From Marihabitans asiaticum (GTDB lineage Bacteria; Actinomycetota; Actinomycetes; Actinomycetales; Dermatophilaceae), in assembly GCF_007828725.1 (NCBI RefSeq), contig NZ_VIUW01000004.1, positions 248,001 to 312,000 on the forward strand: 64,000 nucleotides of DNA, read 5' to 3'. The position numbers and the translations under genes are program-made. This document shows positions 29,760-38,433 of the stretch, piece after piece. The notes beneath the pieces were generated by a model. That model saw only the letters and a list, made by a program, of their open reading frames with translations. It was not told the origin of the DNA and did no database searches. Positions within the stretch are counted from its first letter, which is position 1, and each line of letters opens with the position of its first letter.

Positions 29760-31946
29760 ATGTCGCCCGCCCCCTCATCCCGCGTCGACGACCCCGCCAC
29801 CTCGCTCCCCCGGATGCCCGACCCGGGCGCGCGGCTGCGCGACGGCGGGATCGACGTGGCCGTCTTCGCCCCCTTCGCCACGCAGGTACGGCTCTGCCTC
29901 TTCGGCCCGGAGGGAGACCCCGCTGCCGAGCGCCACGTGCCGCTGACGGGACGGGCGAAGGGGTGGTGGTACGGCCGGGTCGACGGCGTCGGCGCCGGCG
30001 AGCGCTACGGCTACCGGGTCGACGGGCCGTGGGAGCCTGCGGCCGGGCACCGGCACAACCCGCACAAGGTGCTGCTCGATCCGTACGCGCGGATGGTCGA
30101 CCGCGTTCTCACCGACTACCCGCCCCACCTCTACGGGCACGTGGTCGACGACGAGGGCGGGCACGACGTCATGGTGCGCAGCGAGCTCGACTCCGCCGGC
30201 CACGCCCCGCTGGGCGTGGTCGTCGAGGAGACCTTCGACTGGGGCGAGCACGAGCGGCCGCACCACGACCCGGCGCGGGCGGTGGTGTACGAGGTGCACG
30301 TCAAGGAGCTCACCGCGGCCCTGCCGGGGGTACCCGCCGAGCTGCGCGGCACCTACGCCGGGATGGCCCACCCGGCGGCGATCGAGCACCTGCAGCGCCT
30401 GGGTGTCACCGCGGTCGAGCTGCTGCCGGTGCACCACTTCGTCACCGAGCCCGAGGTGCTGCAGCGCGGGCTGGTCAACCACTGGGGGTACAACACCCTC
30501 GGCTTCTTCGCCCCGCACCTGACCTATGCCGCCGCGCAGGACCCCCAGGGCGCGCTCGACGAGTTCAAGGGCATGGTCAAGCTGCTGCACGCCGCCGGCA
30601 TCGAGGTCTATCTCGACGTGGTCTACAACCACACCGCCGAGCAGTCCGTGCAGGGCGCCACCCTCTCCTGGCGAGGGCTCGCCGCGCAGACCTACTACCG
30701 CCTCGACGAGCGCGGTCACGACGTCGACGTCACCGGCTGCGGCAACACCGTCGACCTGCGCGAGCCGACGGTGGCGCGGATGGTGCTGGACTCGCTGCGC
30801 TACTGGGTCAGCGAGTGCGGCATCGACGGGTTCCGCTTCGACCTCGCGGTCGCCCTGGCGCGGGACCGGCACGACGACTTCGACCCGCAGCACTTCTTCC
30901 TCGCGGCGATCGAGGCTGACCCGGTCCTCTCCCAGGTCCACCTCGTCGCCGAACCCTGGGACCTGGGGCCGCACGGCTGGCGGACCGGGCAGTTCCCCTC
31001 CCCCTTCGCCGAGTGGAACGACCGCTTCCGGGACGCGGCGCGTGAGTTCTGGCTCACCGACCTCGCCGTCGCCCGCGGTGCGCGTCAGGGAGCCAGCACG
31101 CACGGCGTGCGGGAGATCGCCACGCGGGTCGCCGGCTCGGAGGACCTCTTCGACGACCCGGGGCGCGGGCCGCAGAGCTCGATCAACTTCGTCACCGCGC
31201 ACGACGGCTTCACGATGTGGGACCTCACCGCGTATGACCGCAAGCACAACGAGGCCAACCTCGAGGACAACCGCGACGGGTCGTCGCGCAACCTCAGCTG
31301 GAACCACGGCGTCGAGGGCGAGACCGACGACGCCGCGATCCATGGCCTTCGGCGGCGCTCGCACCGCAACCTCCTCGCGACCCTGCTGCTGAGCACCGGC
31401 GTGCCGATGCTCGCCTCCGGCGACGAGATCGGGCGCAGCACCGAGGGCAACAACAACCCGTACTGCCAGGACGGCCCGCTGACCTGGCTCGACTGGGACC
31501 TCGAGGGGTGGCAGGAGGACCTGCTCGCGACCGCCCGGGCCCTCATCCGGTGGCGCAGCGAGCACCCGGCGCTGGGACGGCGCACCTTCTTCACGGGAGC
31601 GCCGCGCGACGGGCACGCCGCCCCCGACCTCGCTTGGTTCGACGAGCACGGCGAGCCCATGGGCGAGCAGTGGGGCGACTCCTCGCGCCGGACGGTGCAG
31701 ATGTACCTCGCCGCACCCGAGCCCGGGCGCTCACCGGTGCTGGCGGTGCTGCACGGCGCCGGGTGGGACGGGCAGGTCACCCTGCCCTCGCCTCCAGGGG
31801 TCACCGGCTACCGGCTGCTGTGGGACTCGTCCTGGGAGCGCCCCGCCGCCGAGGATGCGCCGGCCCACCGCGTCGGCATGGACGATCGCACGGTGCTGGC
31901 CAAGGCCGCGACGGTCCAGCTCTACCTCGCCGACGACCCGAGCTGA
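29760..31946 (+). CDS. glgX: Glycogen debranching enzyme (GH13_11 isoamylase type)
   Basis: Hydrolyses alpha-1,6 branches of phosphorylase-limited glycogen. The 728 residues have an N-terminal CBM48-like domain (about 20-120) and the GH13 barrel with catalytic Asp361 in GFRFDLAVAL, the acid/base Glu398 in HLVAEPWDLG and the transition-state Asp in VTAHDGFTMWDL. TreX and GlgX cannot be separated by motif alone. The stop is immediately followed by the first unit of a 45-bp repeat array, across which it converges with glgP. Confidence 0.93.
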   Translation: MSPAPSSRVDDPATSLPRMPDPGARLRDGGIDVAVFAPFATQVRLCLFGPEGDPAAERHVPLTGRAKGWWYGRVDGVGAGERYGYRVDGPWEPAAGHRHNPHKVLLDPYARMVDRVLTDYPPHLYGHVVDDEGGHDVMVRSELDSAGHAPLGVVVEETFDWGEHERPHHDPARAVVYEVHVKELTAALPGVPAELRGTYAGMAHPAAIEHLQRLGVTAVELLPVHHFVTEPEVLQRGLVNHWGYNTLGFFAPHLTYAAAQDPQGALDEFKGMVKLLHAAGIEVYLDVVYNHTAEQSVQGATLSWRGLAAQTYYRLDERGHDVDVTGCGNTVDLREPTVARMVLDSLRYWVSECGIDGFRFDLAVALARDRHDDFDPQHFFLAAIEADPVLSQVHLVAEPWDLGPHGWRTGQFPSPFAEWNDRFRDAAREFWLTDLAVARGARQGASTHGVREIATRVAGSEDLFDDPGRGPQSSINFVTAHDGFTMWDLTAYDRKHNEANLEDNRDGSSRNLSWNHGVEGETDDAAIHGLRRRSHRNLLATLLLSTGVPMLASGDEIGRSTEGNNNPYCQDGPLTWLDWDLEGWQEDLLATARALIRWRSEHPALGRRTFFTGAPRDGHAAPDLAWFDEHGEPMGEQWGDSSRRTVQMYLAAPEPGRSPVLAVLHGAGWDGQVTLPSPPGVTGYRLLWDSSWERPAAEDAPAHRVGMDDRTVLAKAATVQLYLADDPS

Positions 31947-32074
31947 CCCCCTTCGCAGATCCCCGGGGAACCTCAGACGAACGGCCCCCTCCCCCCTTCA
32001 CAGATCCCCGGGGAACCTCAGACGAACGGCCCCCTCCCCCCTTCGCAGATCCCCGGGGAACCTCAGACGAACGG
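31947..32074. repeat. 45-bp tandem repeat array, locus 2 (three units)
   Basis: CCTTC landmarks at 31950, 31995 and 32040 give an exact 45-base period. The first unit starts at the base after the glgX stop codon, and the array fills most of the space to the convergent glgP gene. The second unit has TTCAC instead of TTCGC. Confidence 0.93.
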
Positions 32075-32096
32075 TCCCGTCCCCCGCGCCGATAGG

Positions 32097-34673
32097 TCAG
32101 GCGTTGGCGACCAGGCCCATCGAGGACGGGAACTCCAGCAGCTCGTGGCGGGGCAGGACGCGCACGGTGTACCCGAACTGGCCGGTCCGCCCGATCTGGA
32201 CCTGCCCGGAGTAGCGCGACTTGCCGTCCGAGTAGGACTCGACGAAGTCCAGGGAGTGCGCGGACCAGTCCGAGATGTCGTCGCTGTCGATGGCCGCGGT
32301 CCCGGTGACGACCTGCACGTCGACGTCGGCCGGCTCGAGACCGTCGAGAAGGACGTAGGCGTCGACCGTGAGAGTCTCACCCACCTGCGGGCTGTCCGAG
32401 ACACCGCTGGCCTCGACGTGGTCGACCGAGATGCTCGGCCAGGCCTGCCGGATCCGTGCCTTGTACTCCGCGAGGTCACGCGCCCCGGAGCCGCCGTCAC
32501 CCATGACCGCGGCGTTGGCCGAAGCGGCCGGGGTGTACAGCCGCTCGGTGTAGTCGCGGACCATTCTCGTGGCGAGGACCTTGGGCCCGAGGGTGCTCAG
32601 GGTGTGGCTGAGCATCTCCAGCCAGCGCTGCGGCAGGCCGTCCTCGTCGGTGTCGTAGAAGATCGGGGCGACCCGCTTCTCGATGAGGTCGTAGAGCGCC
32701 GCCGCCTCGATGTCGTCGCGGCGATCGGGGTCCTCCACGCCGTCGGCCGTGGGGATCGCCCAGCCGTTTTCCCCGTCGAACCACTCGTCCCACCAGCCGT
32801 CGAGGATGGAGAGGTTGAGCGCGCCGTTGAGGGCCGCCTTCATGCCCGAGGTGCCGCAGGCCTCGAACGGGCGAAGGGGGTTGTTCAGCCACACGTCGCA
32901 CCCCGGGTAGAGGTGCCGGGCCATGGCGATGTCGTAGTTCGGGAGGAAGACGATGCGGTCGCGGACCTCGGGGTCGTCGGCGAAGCGCACCATCTGCTGG
33001 ATGAGCTGCTTGCCCGTCTCGTCGGCCGGGTGGGACTTGCCGGCGATGACGAGCTGCACCGGCCTCTCGGGGTGGTTCAGCAGCGACTTGAGCCGCTCTG
33101 GGTCACGGAGCATGAGGGTGAGGCGCTTGTAGGTCGGCACGCGTCGGGCGAAGCCGATGGTCAGCACGTCCGGGTCGAGGACCGACTCGGTCCAGCCCAG
33201 CTCGGCCTCCGAGGCGCCGCGGTTGCGCCAGCTGTTGCGCAGCCGGCGGCGGGCCTCGGTCACGAGGTCGGCGCGCAGCTCGCGCTTGGTCGCCCACACC
33301 TCGCTGCCGGGGACGGTGCCGATCTCGTCCCACTTCTCGGAGACGTCAAGGTCGCCGCCGCCGAGATGCTCGCGGGCCAGCCCGAAGACCCGGTCGTCGA
33401 CCCAGGTGGGGGCGTGCACGCCGTTGGTGATCGAGGCGATCGGCACCTCGACCTTGTCGAAGCCCGGCCACAGCCCGTCGAACATCTCCCGGCTGACCAC
33501 GCCGTGGAGCTGGGAGACGCCGTTGGCGCGGCCGGCGATGCGCAGGCCCATGACCGCCATGTTGAAGATCCCGCTCGCGCCGCCCTCGTAGGTCTCTGCC
33601 CCGAGCTGCAGCAGCCGCTCGGTCGGGACGCCGGGCAGCTCCTGCGCACCACCGAGGTAGAGCTCGACCAGCGAGGCGTCGAAGCGGTCGATGCCCGCCG
33701 GCACCGGGGTGTGGGTGGTGAAGACGGTCCCGGCCCGCGCCGCCTCGAGCGCCTCGTCGAAGCTCATGCCCTGCTGGGTCAGCTCGCTGATCCGCTCGAT
33801 GCCGAGGAAGCCGGCGTGCCCCTCGTTGGTGTGGTAGACCTCCGGCTCGGCCGCCCCGGTGAGGCGCGACCAGGCACGCAGCGCCCGGATCCCGCCGATG
33901 CCGAGGAGCAGCTCCTGCTGGAGACGCTGCTCGCCGCCGCCGCCGTAGAGGCGGTTGGTCACCTGGCGCATCGCGTCGTCGTTGCCGGGCACGTCGGAGT
34001 CGAGGAGGAGCAGCGGCACCCGCCCCACCTGGGCCCGCCAGACGTGCGCGTGCAGCGAGTGCTCGCCGGGCATGTCGACGGTGATGAGCAGCGGGCTGCC
34101 GTCGGGCTCGGTGACGAGCGACAGCGGCAGACCGTGCGGGTCGAGCACGGGGTAGTCCTCGCGCTGCCACCCGTCCGGGCCGAGGGACTGCTTGAAGTAG
34201 CCGGTCTTGTAGAACAGGCCCACCCCGACGATCGGCACCCCGAGGTCGCTCGCCGCCTTGAGGTGGTCGCCCGCGAGGATGCCCAGGCCGCCGGAGTACT
34301 GCGGCAGCACCTCGGTGATGCCGTACTCGGGGCTGAAGTAGGCGATGCTCGCCGGAGACTGTGCGCCCCCGTCGGCGTGCTCCTGGTACCAGCGGCGCGC
34401 CTGGAGGTAGTCGTCGAGATCGGCCTTGGCCGCGCCGACCCGGGCGACGAAGGACTCGTCGGCCGCCAGCTCGTCCAGCTCGGAGGCGCTCAGCTCGGAG
34501 AGCAGCCGGACCGGGTCCTGCCGGGCCGCGGCCCACCGGTCCGGGTCGATCCCGGCGAAGAGCTCACGGGTGGGGGCGTACCAGCTCCACCGGAGGTTGG
34601 TAGCCAGCTCGCCGAGTGCTGCGATCGGCTCGGGCAGGACGGTGCGGACGCTGAAGCGTCGGATGGCCTTCAC
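32097..34673 (-). CDS. glgP: Alpha-glucan phosphorylase (GlgP, DUF3417 type)
   Basis: Cleaves alpha-1,4-glucan with phosphate to give glucose 1-phosphate. The protein has 858 residues with the N-terminal DUF3417 domain (about 1-110) of the actinobacterial and thermophile-type phosphorylases, the central phosphorylase fold and the PLP region CGTSGMKAALNGALNLSI with the cofactor Lys. A GTG at 34673 is chosen because a TAGCCT hexamer lies 6 nt before it; a GTG at 34679 would abut the hexamer. It diverges from glgE. Confidence 0.93.
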   Translation of the reverse strand: MKAIRRFSVRTVLPEPIAALGELATNLRWSWYAPTRELFAGIDPDRWAAARQDPVRLLSELSASELDELAADESFVARVGAAKADLDDYLQARRWYQEHADGGAQSPASIAYFSPEYGITEVLPQYSGGLGILAGDHLKAASDLGVPIVGVGLFYKTGYFKQSLGPDGWQREDYPVLDPHGLPLSLVTEPDGSPLLITVDMPGEHSLHAHVWRAQVGRVPLLLLDSDVPGNDDAMRQVTNRLYGGGGEQRLQQELLLGIGGIRALRAWSRLTGAAEPEVYHTNEGHAGFLGIERISELTQQGMSFDEALEAARAGTVFTTHTPVPAGIDRFDASLVELYLGGAQELPGVPTERLLQLGAETYEGGASGIFNMAVMGLRIAGRANGVSQLHGVVSREMFDGLWPGFDKVEVPIASITNGVHAPTWVDDRVFGLAREHLGGGDLDVSEKWDEIGTVPGSEVWATKRELRADLVTEARRRLRNSWRNRGASEAELGWTESVLDPDVLTIGFARRVPTYKRLTLMLRDPERLKSLLNHPERPVQLVIAGKSHPADETGKQLIQQMVRFADDPEVRDRIVFLPNYDIAMARHLYPGCDVWLNNPLRPFEACGTSGMKAALNGALNLSILDGWWDEWFDGENGWAIPTADGVEDPDRRDDIEAAALYDLIEKRVAPIFYDTDEDGLPQRWLEMLSHTLSTLGPKVLATRMVRDYTERLYTPAASANAAVMGDGGSGARDLAEYKARIRQAWPSISVDHVEASGVSDSPQVGETLTVDAYVLLDGLEPADVDVQVVTGTAAIDSDDISDWSAHSLDFVESYSDGKSRYSGQVQIGRTGQFGYTVRVLPRHELLEFPSSMGLVANA

Positions 34674-34679
34674 CCGCAC

Positions 34680-34685
34680 AGGCTA
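34680..34685 (-). promoter_or_regulatory. -10 element of glgP (leaderless type)
   Basis: TAGCCT on the minus strand, 6 nt before the GTG at 34673. Confidence 0.5.
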
Positions 34686-34728
34686 GTGGCGCCACCGCCC
34701 CACCCACCAAGCCGACGCGAACTAGCCG

Positions 34729-34820
34729 CCCCCTTCGCAGATCCCCGGGGAGCCTCAGACGAACGGTCCACCGCACTAGCCGCCCCCTTCGCAGATCCCC
34801 GGGGAACGTCAGACGAACGG
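34729..34820. repeat. 45-bp repeat family, locus 3 (two units, 54-base spacing)
   Basis: Two units of the same sequence with CCTTC at 34732 and 34786. The spacing is 54 bases, because each unit is preceded by the extra word ACTAGCCGC. It lies in the divergent region between glgP and glgE. A further GCGAAGGGG core is present on each strand at about 34843 and 34911. Confidence 0.9.
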
Positions 34821-34941
34821 CTCCCCCGCCCGCCCGTCCCCCCTTCGCCCGACGTCGGTCCATCCGGCGCGACTCGGGTCCGGAGCGCCACCGGGCACAA
34901 CCATCGGCGGGCGAAGGGGGTGAGGCGGCCCGCGGGACAGG

Positions 34942-34947
34942 TAGCGT
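34942..34947 (+). promoter_or_regulatory. -10 element of the glgE operon (leaderless type)
   Basis: TAGCGT, 7 nt before the GTG at 34955. Confidence 0.55.
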
Positions 34948-34954
34948 CGTCGGG

Positions 34955-37039
34955 GTGAGCCGCGAACTCGCCTTCGACCATGACCACGACCCGGACGCGC
35001 AGGCCGCGCCGCACCCGCCGCGCAGCAGCGCACCGCAGGTGCCGATCGGCCGGATCCCGGTCCTGGACGTGCGCCCGTGCGTCGACCACGGCGACCGGCC
35101 GGCCAAGTCGGTCGTCGACGAACCCTTCGACGTCACCGCGACGGTCTTCCGCGAGGGGCACGACGCCGTAGCCGCGACGGTCGTGCTCACCGACCCCGCC
35201 GGCGCGACCCACGACATCCGGATGGAGTGCGTCAACCCCGGCCTGAGTCACTGGGTGGCCGAGGTCAGCGCCGACCGCGAGGGCTGGTGGACCTACCGCG
35301 TCGAGGCGTGGTCCGACCCGTGGTCCACCTGGCTGCACGACGCGACGATCAAGATCGACGTCGGCGTCGACGAGGAACTCATGCTCGCCGAGGGGATCCG
35401 CGTCCTCGAGCGCGCCCTCGACGTGCCCGGTCGCACCCCGGCCGGACGCCAGGTCGTCCGCGACGCGATAGCCGCCCTTGACGCCCCCGCCGAGAGCTCG
35501 AGCGCCCGCGCGCGGCTGCACGCCGCCACCACCGAAGATGTGCGCCACGAGCTCGAGGCCGTCCTCCCCCTTCGCGAGCTGCTCAGCCCGGGCGACGACC
35601 TGCCGCTTCTCGTCGAGCGCCCGCTGGCCCTCTTCGGCAGCTGGTACGAGATCTTCCCGCGCAGCGAGGGCGCCCGGTGGGACGAGGCGACCGGTCGCTG
35701 GCAGAGCGGCACCCTGCGCACCGCCGCCGAGCGGCTCCCGGCGATCGCCGACATGGGCTTCGACGTTGTCTACCTCACCCCGATCCACCCGATCGGCACG
35801 ACCGACCGCAAGGGCCCCAACAACACCCTCGACGCCGGGCCGGCCGACCCAGGCTCTCCCTACGCCATCGGCTCCCCCGACGGCGGGCACGACGCCATCC
35901 ACCCCGATCTCGGCACCTTCGCGGACTTCGACGCCTTCGTCGCCCGAGCCCGCGAGCTCGGTCTCGAGGTCGCCCTCGACATCGCGCTGCAGTGCTCCCC
36001 CGACCACCCGTGGGTCACCGAGCACCCCGAGTGGTTCAGCACACGCGCCGACGGCACCATCGCCTTCGCCGAGAACCCGCCGAAGAAGTACCAGGACATC
36101 TACCCGATCAACTTCGACAAGGACCCGGCCGGGATCTACGCCGAGGTGCGCCGGATCATCCAGGTCTGGATCGACCACGGGGTGACCCTCTTCCGGGTCG
36201 ACAACCCGCACACCAAGGCGCTGGAGTTCTGGCAGTGGCTCATCGCCGACGTCGCCGCCGACCACCCCGAGATCATCTGGCTCTCGGAGGCCTTCACCAA
36301 GCCGGCGATGATGCACACCCTGGCCAAGATCGGCTTCCAGCAGAGCTACACCTACTACGCCTGGCGCAACACCGCCTACGAGCTCGACGAGTACCTGACC
36401 GAGCTCTCCGGTGAGTCCGCGGCGTACATGCGCCCCTCCTTCTGGCCGACGACCCACGACATCCTCACCCCGTACATGCAGTTCGGCGGCCCCGCTGCGT
36501 GGAAGGTGCGGGCGGCGCTCGCCGCGACCCTCGTCCCCACCTGGGGCGTCTACGCCGGGTACGAGCTGATGGAGCACGTCGCCCGCCCCGGCGCCGAGGA
36601 GCAGATCGACAACGAGAAGTACGAGTACAAGGACCGCCGCTGGAGCGACTACGAGCCCGGCGGCGAGCGCGAGGGTCAGAGCCTGGCCGGCTGGCTGACG
36701 ATGCTCAACCGGGTCCGCCGCGAGCACCCGGCGCTGCACCTGCTGCGCAACTACCACCGCCAGCACGTCGACGACGAGAACCTGCTCGCCTTCAGCAAGA
36801 CCCGCCGCCTGCCCGACGGGCGGGACGACACGATCATCGTCGTCGCCAACCTCGACCCGCACAGCACCCGCGAGTCGACCGTGCGCCTCGATCTCGGCGC
36901 GCTCGGGCTCGACGGGGGGGACCGCTTCGAGGTCGAGGACCTCGTGACCGGCGCCGTCTGGGAGTGGGGTCGGGACAACTTCGTGCGCCTCGGTGTCGAC
37001 GGCGAGCCGGTGCACGTGCTGCACGTGCGGGGCCGCTGA
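34955..37039 (+). CDS. glgE: Maltose-1-phosphate maltosyltransferase (GH13_3)
   Basis: Transfers maltosyl from alpha-maltose 1-phosphate to alpha-1,4-glucans. The 694 residues show an N-terminal domain, the insert and the catalytic barrel with nucleophile Asp416 in LFRVDNPHTKALEFW and acid/base Glu445 in IIWLSEAFTKP. GlgE is the defining enzyme of the four-step actinobacterial route to glycogen or capsular glucan. It overlaps the maltokinase start by one base (TGATG), and glgB follows, so the trio is an operon. Confidence 0.96.
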   Translation: MSRELAFDHDHDPDAQAAPHPPRSSAPQVPIGRIPVLDVRPCVDHGDRPAKSVVDEPFDVTATVFREGHDAVAATVVLTDPAGATHDIRMECVNPGLSHWVAEVSADREGWWTYRVEAWSDPWSTWLHDATIKIDVGVDEELMLAEGIRVLERALDVPGRTPAGRQVVRDAIAALDAPAESSSARARLHAATTEDVRHELEAVLPLRELLSPGDDLPLLVERPLALFGSWYEIFPRSEGARWDEATGRWQSGTLRTAAERLPAIADMGFDVVYLTPIHPIGTTDRKGPNNTLDAGPADPGSPYAIGSPDGGHDAIHPDLGTFADFDAFVARARELGLEVALDIALQCSPDHPWVTEHPEWFSTRADGTIAFAENPPKKYQDIYPINFDKDPAGIYAEVRRIIQVWIDHGVTLFRVDNPHTKALEFWQWLIADVAADHPEIIWLSEAFTKPAMMHTLAKIGFQQSYTYYAWRNTAYELDEYLTELSGESAAYMRPSFWPTTHDILTPYMQFGGPAAWKVRAALAATLVPTWGVYAGYELMEHVARPGAEEQIDNEKYEYKDRRWSDYEPGGEREGQSLAGWLTMLNRVRREHPALHLLRNYHRQHVDDENLLAFSKTRRLPDGRDDTIIVVANLDPHSTRESTVRLDLGALGLDGGDRFEVEDLVTGAVWEWGRDNFVRLGVDGEPVHVLHVRGR

Positions 37040-38433
37040 TGGCCACGGTCTACGACGTCCCCCTCACCCCCGGCAAGGACGACCTGGTCCAGGACTGGAT
37101 CGGGGTGCAGCGGTGGTACCAGGCGAAGGGGAGAGCGCCTCGCCTTCGCTTCCTGGACAGCTGGCGCCTGGACGACCCGGCCGGCGAGGTCGGGATCGAG
37201 ACCCGGATCTACCTCGACGAGGCCGGTCCCGAGCCGGTCACCTACCAGGTGCCCCTGACCTACCGCGGCGCTCCGCTGCGCGAGGCGGCGGACGCGCTCG
37301 TCGGCGAGCTGGAGCACCCCGTCCTCGGGCACCGCTGGGTCTACGACGCGCCGCACGACCCGGTCTACGTCGCCGAGCTGCTGTCGCTGCTGCGCGGCCG
37401 CGCTCAGGCTCAGGAGGGCGACCGGAGCGACACCCCGCGTCCAGGCATCGCCGGCGCGCCGCACCCCGCCTGGACCGACGACCCGCGCCCGAGCTCGAGC
37501 CAGGTGCTGGCCGGTGAGCAGTCCAACACCTCCGTCGTCGTCGAGACCGAGCACCAGCCGGTGATCGTCAAGGTCTTCCGCACCCTCTCCGCCGGCGACA
37601 ACCCCGATGTCACCGTGCAGGGTGCGCTCGCGGCCGCCCGCTCCCCCTTCGTCCCGGGCAGCGTCGGTCACGTCGCCGGCACCTGGTCCGGACCCGACGG
37701 TCACCCGTGCGACGGGCACCTCGCCTACGCCCAGGAGTTCCTCGCGGGCAGCCGGGACGCCTGGCGGGTCGTGCTCCACCGGATCGGCGAAGGGGTGGAC
37801 CTGCGCGAGGAGATCCGTCACCTCGGGGAGGTCACCGGGGCGATCCACCGGACCCTCGCGGCCACTCTGGGGACGCAGCACGCGAGTCGGGAGGACGTCG
37901 CGGAGCAGGTCGCTCAGATGCGTCGGCGCGCGGGCGCAGCCTTCGCCGAGTCGCCGGGGCTGAGCGGATCCGAGGGTGCGGTCGGCACGCTCCTCGACGC
38001 CGCCGAGGAGGCGAGCTGGCCCGCGCTGCAACGGATCCACGGTGACTATCACCTCGGCCAGGTGCTCCTCGTCCCCGGCCGCGGCTGGGTCGTCATCGAC
38101 TTCGAGGGCGAGCCGTTGCGGCCCCTGGCCGAGCGCAACCGGCCCGACTCCCCCCTTCGCGACGTCGCCGGGATGCTCCGCTCCCTCGACTACGCCGCTG
38201 CCTCCGCCGAGCTGACCGCCGACGAGGCGGCCGAGTGGGTCGCCACCCACCAGGAGGTCTTCCTCGACGGCTACGCCTCCGCCGCGCCCGACCCGCGCGA
38301 GGACGCGGCCGTGCTGCGCGCGCTGATCCTCGACAAGGCGCTCTACGAGGTCGTCTACGAGGCCCGCAACCGACCCACCTGGCTGCCCATCCCGACCCGC
38401 GCCGTGACCCGACTCCTGGAGGAGAACCAGTGA
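37039..38433 (+). CDS. mak: Maltokinase
   Basis: Phosphorylates maltose to maltose 1-phosphate, the GlgE donor. The 464-residue protein has the aminoglycoside-phosphotransferase-like kinase fold with the catalytic loop RIHGDYHLGQVLL and the metal-binding Asp in WVVIDFEGEP. An N-terminal cap domain specific to maltokinases covers about 1-140. It is free-standing and not fused to a trehalose synthase. Starts one base inside the glgE stop and ends overlapping the glgB GTG (GTGA). Confidence 0.92.
   Translation: MATVYDVPLTPGKDDLVQDWIGVQRWYQAKGRAPRLRFLDSWRLDDPAGEVGIETRIYLDEAGPEPVTYQVPLTYRGAPLREAADALVGELEHPVLGHRWVYDAPHDPVYVAELLSLLRGRAQAQEGDRSDTPRPGIAGAPHPAWTDDPRPSSSQVLAGEQSNTSVVVETEHQPVIVKVFRTLSAGDNPDVTVQGALAAARSPFVPGSVGHVAGTWSGPDGHPCDGHLAYAQEFLAGSRDAWRVVLHRIGEGVDLREEIRHLGEVTGAIHRTLAATLGTQHASREDVAEQVAQMRRRAGAAFAESPGLSGSEGAVGTLLDAAEEASWPALQRIHGDYHLGQVLLVPGRGWVVIDFEGEPLRPLAERNRPDSPLRDVAGMLRSLDYAAASAELTADEAAEWVATHQEVFLDGYASAAPDPREDAAVLRALILDKALYEVVYEARNRPTWLPIPTRAVTRLLEENQ

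Noticed and set aside
32145-34958. Long open frame of about 940 codons on the plus strand
   Set aside because: Antisense to glgP; composition is Val/Gly/Ala/Asp/Arg-rich with no domain.
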